The translations under genes and the position numbers were made by a program. Below are positions 44,684 through 50,546 of a stretch of 50,546 nt of DNA, piece by piece (position 1 is the stretch's first letter; each line of letters opens with the position of its first letter). The stretch spans positions 1 to 50,546 of the forward strand of contig NZ_AWWI01000106.1 in the NCBI RefSeq assembly GCF_002760615.1, in the 5' to 3' direction. A model generated the notes under the pieces. The model saw only the letters and a list, made by a program, of their open reading frames with translations. It was not told the origin of the DNA and ran no database searches. The stretch comes from Puniceibacterium antarcticum (GTDB lineage: Bacteria > Pseudomonadota > Alphaproteobacteria > Rhodobacterales > Rhodobacteraceae).

Positions 44684-46188
44684 CCGAAACGCTTGCCCTA
44701 GTCTCTTCCCGCATCGACACCTACCGGCAGCCGGTCGTCTACATGCATGAAGACTGTCACGTTTGCCGTTCCGAGGGGTTTGCTGCCCAGACACGCATAC
44801 GGATCGACCTGAAGGACCGCTGGATCATCGCGACCCTGAATGTCGTCGGCCGCGGAGCATGGCTTGCCGTGGACCAGGCGGCATTGTCCGTTTCCGCGTG
44901 GGCCGCGCTTGGCGCTGAGATTGGAGACGAAGCCGCTTTCTCGCACCCTGAACCGCCCGCTTCGGCGTCTATGATCCGGGCGAAAGCCTATGGCGAGAGG
45001 CTGGACCGGGCCGGGTTCGCGACGATCGTGCACGACACGCTCGACAGCCGGTTATCGGACCTCGACCTTGCCGCCTTCGTGACCGCCTGCGCCGGCGACA
45101 GGCTGAACGAGGCCGAAACCGTGGCGCTGACCCGCGCCATGAAGGAAGCAGGGCAGACGCTCGACTGGGGGCAGCACACTGTCCTCGATAAGCATTGCGT
45201 CGGCGGATTGCCGGGCAACCGGACGACACCCATCGTCGTCGCGATCGTCGCGGCGGCGGGGCATCTGATCCCCAAGACGTCGAGCCGTGCGATCACATCG
45301 CCTGCCGGAACCGCCGACACCATGGAGGTGATGGCGCCCGTCGCGCTTGACGCCGCCGCGCTGCGCCGGGTGGTCGAAGCCGAGGGCGGTTGCCTCGTCT
45401 GGGGTGGCGGGCTCGCCCTCAGTCCTGCCGACGATCATTTTATCCGTGTCGAACGCCCCCTCGATTTCGACTCCACCGGTCAACTCGTAGCGAGCGTACT
45501 GTCGAAAAAGGCGGCCGCCGGTGCCACCCATGTTCTGATCGACATGCCGGTCGGACCAACGGCCAAGGTGCGGTCTGCCGGAGCGGCGGAGGCACTCGGG
45601 ATACGGCTGTCTTCGGTGGGCAAGGCGTTGGGTCTGAACCTGGCGCTACATATCAGCGATGGCGTGGCCCCGGTGGGACGTGGCATGGGCCCGGCGCTGG
45701 AGGCGCACGACGTGCTCGCGGTTTTGCGGCGCGCGCCGGATGCACCTGGCGACCTGCGTGCGCGGGCGCTGGATCTGGCCGGACATCTTCTGGACCTCGC
45801 ACCGCACGCCGTTGCTGGGCGGGGGCGGGACCGCGCGCAGGCGCTTCTCGATAGTGGTGCAGCGGAGGCAAAGTTCATGGCAATTTGCGCGGCACAGGGC
45901 GGTTTCCGCAAACCCGGAACCGCAGCGCAGCAGATCGAAATACGCGCCCCTCATGCGGGCCAGTTGACCGCCATCGACAACCGACGCATCGCACGCATCG
46001 CCAAGCTGGCCGGGGCCCCGCGTCAGAAGAGCGCCGGCATCCGCCTTCTGGTGCGGATCGGGGATTGGGTGGACAAGGGCCAGCCGCTTTATGAGCTTCA
46101 TGCCGAGACACCAGGCGAACTGGCCTATGCCCTGGCTTACGCGGAGTCCCAGACCGGGGTGCTGACGCTGTCCGAGGCAGTGTCATGA
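44680..46188 (+). CDS. Thymidine/AMP phosphorylase-family enzyme
   Basis: The 502-residue protein begins with an extra N-terminal domain, as in archaeal AMP phosphorylases, then has the family signature KHCVGGLPGNRTTP, followed by SSRAITSPAGTAD, and ends in a PYNP C-terminal domain. AMP phosphorylases convert a nucleoside 5'-monophosphate and phosphate to base and ribose 1,5-bisphosphate; thymidine phosphorylases act on pyrimidine nucleosides. The longer N-terminus favours the NMP type, but this is not certain. It overlaps both neighbours by ATGA. Confidence 0.85.
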   Translation: MTETLALVSSRIDTYRQPVVYMHEDCHVCRSEGFAAQTRIRIDLKDRWIIATLNVVGRGAWLAVDQAALSVSAWAALGAEIGDEAAFSHPEPPASASMIRAKAYGERLDRAGFATIVHDTLDSRLSDLDLAAFVTACAGDRLNEAETVALTRAMKEAGQTLDWGQHTVLDKHCVGGLPGNRTTPIVVAIVAAAGHLIPKTSSRAITSPAGTADTMEVMAPVALDAAALRRVVEAEGGCLVWGGGLALSPADDHFIRVERPLDFDSTGQLVASVLSKKAAAGATHVLIDMPVGPTAKVRSAGAAEALGIRLSSVGKALGLNLALHISDGVAPVGRGMGPALEAHDVLAVLRRAPDAPGDLRARALDLAGHLLDLAPHAVAGRGRDRAQALLDSGAAEAKFMAICAAQGGFRKPGTAAQQIEIRAPHAGQLTAIDNRRIARIAKLAGAPRQKSAGIRLLVRIGDWVDKGQPLYELHAETPGELAYALAYAESQTGVLTLSEAVS

Positions 46189-47132
46189 TCCTTGTCGCGT
46201 TTCCCGAGATGAGGCCGCTTGCCGAAGACCTGGCACCCGCGCTTGGGGCGGACCTGCTCGCTCTCGACTGGCACCACTTCCCAGATGGCGAAAGCCTGAT
46301 CTCGCTGCCCGGCGATCTGGACGGGGCCGATGTGGCATTTCTGGCGACTTTGCGCGATCCCGACCGCCTAGCCCTGCCCTTGCGCTTCGCCGCGGCGACG
46401 GCGCGCGAGATGGGCGCGCGTCGCGTCGGATTGATCGCGCCTTATCTTGGCTACATGCGGCAGGACCGCCGCTTCGAGCGCGGGCAGGCGGTCAGCGCGC
46501 CGCTCTTTGCGCAATTCCTGGGGGAAAGCTTCGATTGGCTGGTGAGTGTCGATCCGCATCTGCACCGCATCGCCCGGCTGCAGGATGTCTTCCCGATGCC
46601 TGCCATTCGCGCCGTATCCGCCCCGCTGCTTGCGACCTGGATCAGCACGAACCTGCCAGACGCCGTTCTTCTGGGCCCTGACAGCGAAAGCCAGCAATGG
46701 GTCGCCGAGGTGGCCCGGCTGGCCGGACGGCCCTATGAGGTCTTGCGCAAGGTGAGATCCGGTGACCGCAGTGTCGATGTCAGTGTGCCGGAAAGCGCGG
46801 CGCTGCGCGAAGGCACGCCAGTGATCCTCGACGACATCGCATCTTCCGGCGTCACGATGGCACGCGCCGTCGAAAGATTGCTTGCGGCTGGAACCGCCGC
46901 GCCTGTCTGCCTGGCTATCCATGCGGTCTTTGCGCACGGCGCTCAGGACGCCATTCTGTCGGCTGGTGCGGCAAGAATCATCACCACCGACACCATACCC
47001 CATCCAACGAATGCGATCGGAATTGCCGGTCTATTGGCCGAAGCGATCCTTTCGGTCGTGACAGCCCTTGACCTTCCAGTTGCTGGAACAATTAGGCTGG
47101 ACCCGAATCCCGCCGAGAGGACAACCGAATGA
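46185..47132 (+). CDS. prs: Ribose-phosphate diphosphokinase-like
   Basis: The 315-residue protein has the PRPP synthase fold: YMRQDRRF early, DPHLHR and the PRPP loop [16 protein letters not shown]. It makes PRPP from ribose 5-phosphate and ATP, or in this operon might act on products of the phosphorylase. It is a divergent copy; a housekeeping prs is expected elsewhere. The gene overlaps the phosphorylase (ATGA) and the next ATPase (ATGA). Confidence 0.88.
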   Translation: MILVAFPEMRPLAEDLAPALGADLLALDWHHFPDGESLISLPGDLDGADVAFLATLRDPDRLALPLRFAAATAREMGARRVGLIAPYLGYMRQDRRFERGQAVSAPLFAQFLGESFDWLVSVDPHLHRIARLQDVFPMPAIRAVSAPLLATWISTNLPDAVLLGPDSESQQWVAEVARLAGRPYEVLRKVRSGDRSVDVSVPESAALREGTPVILDDIASSGVTMARAVERLLAAGTAAPVCLAIHAVFAHGAQDAILSAGAARIITTDTIPHPTNAIGIAGLLAEAILSVVTALDLPVAGTIRLDPNPAERTTE

Positions 47133-49483
47133 ACGACCAAGTAAGCCATGCTGCACATGAAACCGAATCCAACATTTACGTCTGCCCGATGCACCCTGAG
47201 GTACGGCAGAACGGTCCGGGCGATTGCCCGAAATGCGGGATGCATCTTGTGCCCGAGGCGGAGCTCGACAACCATGCCGGGCATGATCACCACGGTCATG
47301 ACCATCACGCTGGTGCCGCCCCGGCGGACGGCAGATATGATACCGTCCCGGAGGGCTATGACGGCGCTGTCTACACCTGTCCGATGCACCCGCAGGTTCG
47401 CCAGGTCGAGCACGGCTCCTGCCCGATCTGCGGAATGGGGTTGGAGCTTGAGTCCGGGGTCCCGATGGACGACGGCCCGAACCCCGAACTGGTGGATTTC
47501 ACCCGGCGTTTCTGGGTTGGCACGGTACTGACCATTCCGCTTCTGATCCTCACCATGGGTCCCTATCTCGGCTTTCCGGGAGTGCGCGAGATTTTCGGCG
47601 AGCGCGCAACCCTCTGGATCGAGTTAGTTTTCGGGACCCCGGTGGTTCTTTGGTGCGGCTGGCCGTTTCTGGTTCGGGGCTGGAATTCGTTCCGGACGAT
47701 GAATCTCAACATGTTCTCCCTCATCGGTATGGGGGTAATCGCGGCCTGGCTCTTCAGCGTCGTCGCCGTTCTGGCACCCGGCATATTCCCGGACGGATTT
47801 CGCGACGCCGAAGGTCATGTCGGCGTCTATTTCGAGGCGGCGGCGGTGATCGTGACGCTCGTGCTGCTTGGCCAGGTGATGGAATTGCGCGCCCGTGAAG
47901 GCACCGGCAAGGCGATCCGCGCGCTTCTCGACATGGCGGCCAAGACCGCGAGGGTCATCCGAGACGACGGGTCCGAAGAGGAGATTCCGCTGGAGGACGT
48001 ACAGGTCGGGGACCGGCTGCGCGTGCGTCCCGGTGACAAGGTGCCGGTCGATGGCGTTGTGCTGGACGGCCGGTCCTCGGTCGATGAAAGCATGATCTCA
48101 GGTGAACCTGTGCCGGTGGAGAAGACCGAGGGCGACCCGCTGACCGGCGCGACGATCAATGGCACCGGTTCTCTGGTGATGGAGGCGACGCGTGTCGGGT
48201 CCGACACGATGCTCGCGCAGATCGTCGAGATGGTGTCGAACGCGCAACGCTCGCGCGCACCGATCCAGAAGTATGCCGACAAGGTGGCGGGATATTTCGT
48301 TCCGGCCGTGATCGGTATCGCGGTCCTGTCCTTCATCGCGTGGGCGGTCTGGGGGCCATCCCCGGCGCTGTCCTACGCATTGATCTCGGCTGTCGCCGTG
48401 TTGATCATCGCCTGTCCCTGTGCGCTTGGCCTGGCGACACCGATGTCGATCATGACGGCAACGGGGCGAGGGGCCCAGGCCGGGGTGCTGATCAAGAACG
48501 CCGAGGCGCTGGAGCGGTTCGAGAAGGTCGATACCTTGATCGTCGACAAGACCGGCACGTTGACGATGGGCAAGCCGCAGCTTGTCGCCGTCCTGCCGCA
48601 ACCCGATCACGACGAGGCCGAGGTCCTGCGTCTCGCCGCATCGCTGGAGCGCGGATCGGAACACCCCCTCGCCGAGGCCATCGTGCGCGGCGCCGAAGAG
48701 CGCGATGTGAATATGGCGGACGCGGACGACTTCGAGGCGGTCACAGGAAAGGGCGTGAAGGGCGTCGTGGGCGGCAAGGCGGTCGCATTAGGCAACCTGG
48801 CGATGATCCGGGACCTTGGCCTTGAGGCCGGCGACCTGACCGCCAAGGCAAATGCCCGTCGCGACGAGGGCGAGACGGTGATGTTCGTGGTGCTGGATGG
48901 CGAGATCGCGGGTCTCGTCGCTGTCGCCGATCCGGTGAAGGAGACCACGCCCGCCGCCATCAAGGACCTGCATGCACTGGGATTCCGCGTCATCATGGCC
49001 ACCGGTGACAACGAGCGCACGGCCAAGGCGATCGGCGCACGTCTCGGCATTGACGAGATCCGGGCCGACGTGCTGCCCGAGGACAAGGCGCGGATCATCA
49101 AGGAATTGCAGCAGCAGGGCCGCAAGGTGGCGATGGCCGGCGATGGCGTCAACGACGCGCCGGCCCTGGCCCAGGCCGATGTCGGCATCGCCATGGGCAC
49201 CGGGGCCGATGTGGCCATCGAAAGCGCGGGCATCACGCTGGTCAAGGGCAACCTCGACGGTATCGTGCGCGCACGGCGGCTCGCACGGGCCACCATGCGT
49301 AATATCCGGCAGAACCTGTTCTTCGCACTGATCTACAACGCCTCTGGCGTGCCTGTCGCGGCGGGGGTGCTGTTTCCGTTCTTCGGCATCCTCATCAGCC
49401 CGATGTTTGCCGCCTTCGCCATGAGCGCCTCGTCGATATCGGTGGTGCTCAATTCGCTGCGCCTTCGCGGCGCAAAGATCTAG
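47129..49483 (+). CDS. P1B-type ATPase with two heavy-metal-binding zinc-ribbon-like repeats
   Basis: The 784-residue protein opens with two short repeats [22 protein letters not shown] and [22 protein letters not shown], separated by a His-rich linker ([14 protein letters not shown]). These are the heavy-metal-binding type, not the CxxC HMA type. The core has CPC at residues 429-431, DKTGT with Asp 473 and [10 protein letters not shown]. It is a copper- or silver-type exporter (P1B-1-like). It overlaps prs by ATGA. This is the third P1B ATPase in the window. Confidence 0.92.
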   Translation: MNDQVSHAAHETESNIYVCPMHPEVRQNGPGDCPKCGMHLVPEAELDNHAGHDHHGHDHHAGAAPADGRYDTVPEGYDGAVYTCPMHPQVRQVEHGSCPICGMGLELESGVPMDDGPNPELVDFTRRFWVGTVLTIPLLILTMGPYLGFPGVREIFGERATLWIELVFGTPVVLWCGWPFLVRGWNSFRTMNLNMFSLIGMGVIAAWLFSVVAVLAPGIFPDGFRDAEGHVGVYFEAAAVIVTLVLLGQVMELRAREGTGKAIRALLDMAAKTARVIRDDGSEEEIPLEDVQVGDRLRVRPGDKVPVDGVVLDGRSSVDESMISGEPVPVEKTEGDPLTGATINGTGSLVMEATRVGSDTMLAQIVEMVSNAQRSRAPIQKYADKVAGYFVPAVIGIAVLSFIAWAVWGPSPALSYALISAVAVLIIACPCALGLATPMSIMTATGRGAQAGVLIKNAEALERFEKVDTLIVDKTGTLTMGKPQLVAVLPQPDHDEAEVLRLAASLERGSEHPLAEAIVRGAEERDVNMADADDFEAVTGKGVKGVVGGKAVALGNLAMIRDLGLEAGDLTAKANARRDEGETVMFVVLDGEIAGLVAVADPVKETTPAAIKDLHALGFRVIMATGDNERTAKAIGARLGIDEIRADVLPEDKARIIKELQQQGRKVAMAGDGVNDAPALAQADVGIAMGTGADVAIESAGITLVKGNLDGIVRARRLARATMRNIRQNLFFALIYNASGVPVAAGVLFPFFGILISPMFAAFAMSASSISVVLNSLRLRGAKI

Positions 49484-49498
49484 AAAGGAAGCCACAAC

Positions 49499-49768
49499 GT
49501 GACCCATCAACCTGATCCATCACATGTTAATCAAAGTCAATCGGAGCATGCCCACCGCCCGCCCTCATTCTGGCGATCACGCGCCGGCATCTATCTGATC
49601 GTTGCGCTGGCAGTTGGCGGCCTTCTTCTGGGTTACGAGCACCGGGTGCACATCCTGAGCAGCGGATTGCTGATCTGGCTGCCATTGCTGCTTTGCGTTG
49701 GAATGCACTTCTTCATGCACGGCGGTCATGGAGGCCACGGCGGGCACGGTAAGGGAGACGACCAGTAA
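49499..49768 (+). CDS. DUF2933 small membrane protein
   Basis: The 89-residue protein has two membrane helices and a His/Gly tail (HGGHGGHGGHGKGDDQ). It starts with GTG after AAAGGAAG. DUF2933 proteins lie next to copper and silver ATPase genes in many bacteria; a metal-handling role is likely, but no activity is known. It overlaps the following ATG (TAATG). Confidence 0.82.
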   Translation: MTHQPDPSHVNQSQSEHAHRPPSFWRSRAGIYLIVALAVGGLLLGYEHRVHILSSGLLIWLPLLLCVGMHFFMHGGHGGHGGHGKGDDQ

Positions 49769-50421
49769 TGACCGATGCAGGTACTTCCTATGGACTCTGG
49801 CTGCTGGTATTTATCAATTCGGCGGTGTTCATCATTTTCGCCTTCAGTTTCTTCAAGCCGCAGACAAAACGCGACTGGCGCAGTTTTGGAGCGTTCAGCG
49901 CTTTTGTCGTAGCTCTCTTCACCGAGATGTACGGGTTCCCGTTGACCATCTTCTTTCTTTCCGGCTGGCTGCAATCGACCTGGCCGGAGGTAGACTGGTT
50001 TGCCCACGACAGCGGACATCTCCCCGAAATGATGTTCGGCTGGCAATCGAACCCGCATTTCGGGCCGTTCCACCTCCTGAGCTTCGTCTTTATCGGCGGC
50101 GGCTTCTGGCTCATATCCGTGGCATGGCACCATCTGTGGAATGCGCAGCGTCAGGGGTTGCTTGCGACGACAGGCCCCTATGCCCGCATTCGCCATCCTC
50201 AATATGTGGGGTTCGTTCTGATCATGCTTGGTTTTCTCGTGCAATGGCCGACCCTCCTGACGCTGGCCATGTTTCCGGTACTGGTCTGGATGTACGCACG
50301 GCTGGCCCGCGGCGAGGAGAAGGACAGCCGAGAACGGTTCGGCGCTGGCTGGGACAGGTATGCCAGCCGGGTTCCCGCTTTCATACCAAACGTTAACACT
50401 CTGCAGAATGTTGAACGCTGA
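49768..50421 (+). CDS. Isoprenylcysteine methyltransferase-family (ICMT/PEMT-like) protein
   Basis: The 217-residue membrane protein has five or so helices and the ICMT/PEMT signature TTGPYARIRHPQYVGFVLIMLGF plus a C-terminal EEKDSRERFGAGWDRYASRVP. Members methylate lipid or prenyl groups using SAM. In metal operons of this kind it is often the last gene. It ends the operon visible here. Confidence 0.85.
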   Translation: MTDAGTSYGLWLLVFINSAVFIIFAFSFFKPQTKRDWRSFGAFSAFVVALFTEMYGFPLTIFFLSGWLQSTWPEVDWFAHDSGHLPEMMFGWQSNPHFGPFHLLSFVFIGGGFWLISVAWHHLWNAQRQGLLATTGPYARIRHPQYVGFVLIMLGFLVQWPTLLTLAMFPVLVWMYARLARGEEKDSRERFGAGWDRYASRVPAFIPNVNTLQNVER

Positions 50422-50493
50422 TTGGAAGCGAAAGCCGATCTGATGTGTTATTTGCGTGCCTAAAACATCTTTGGAAGACTGCAAACCTTGGAT

Positions 50494-50546
50494 TCAAGTT
50501 TGAAGTGCGACGGTTGATTTGATGGCCGCGAGTTCTTCGGCCATGG
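50494..50546 (-). mobile_element. Possible transposase C-terminus (partial)
   Basis: The minus strand reads MAEELAAIKSTVALQT and a stop, continuing off the window to the right. It looks like the last residues of a transposase, with ALQT close to an element end, but the piece is too short to assign to a family. Confidence 0.3.

Overview
The window is GC-rich, densely coding DNA from an alphaproteobacterium, most likely a Rhodobacterales (Roseobacter-group) member. That guess rests on family resemblance (Rieske N-terminus, arginine deiminase and type II GAPDH sequences, overlapping ATGA/TGATG operon joints), not on a marker gene. No rRNA, tRNA or CRISPR array was seen. Insertion-sequence debris (an IS3-type fragment near 8.2 kb, a possible transposase tail at the right edge) and a cluster of decayed genes suggest an accessory region such as a plasmid or island.

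Left part (1-17.7 kb): copper homeostasis. Leftward genes encode a multicopper oxidase (cut by the window edge), a TolC-type outer-membrane protein, small lipoprotein and His/Cys-rich secreted proteins, a glutaredoxin-MauE fusion, a DUF305 protein, an ion channel, CueR and the Cu(I) ATPase CopA. A divergent copZ and a CopA promoter with a near-ideal CueR operator follow. Beyond an IS3 remnant comes a second leftward operon under its own CueR-type promoter: an L,D-transpeptidase, several c-type cytochromes and a multicopper oxidase that is now a pseudogene. Around it lie remnants of DsbD, CcmF/CcmI and a SHOCT-domain protein, a second L,D-transpeptidase and an OmpR-type two-component system.

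Middle (17.8-22.1 kb): EF-hand protein, DUF302, TVP38-type membrane protein, an Lgt paralogue and an ECF sigma factor, then a DUF6629 membrane protein on the other strand.

Right part (22.4-50.4 kb): low-oxygen/energy-stress functions mixed with metal transport. An operon of an unusual CPD-motif P-type ATPase, a YfcC-type carrier, arginine deiminase, ornithine carbamoyltransferase, carbamate kinase and an SDR; a cfa-type II GAPDH operon; two more ECF sigma factors; an operon of DUF3141, FabI, a lone Rieske protein, CBS-BON, a broken flavoprotein and a phospholipase D; and an operon of a tiny Cys-rich protein, a beta-CASP nuclease, a nucleoside/AMP phosphorylase, PRPP synthase and a third P-type ATPase.

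The main observation is that five transcription units in the right part share one ECF-like promoter, TGTAA(C/T/G)G - exactly 15 nt - CGTCT, while the window encodes three related sigma factors that all carry an internal CxC and a C-terminal C-x2-C-x7-C-x-C signature, as in metal-sensing CorE-like sigma factors. I infer a metal- or redox-sensing sigma regulon that couples heavy-metal export to anaerobic ATP generation, membrane remodelling and nucleotide recycling.
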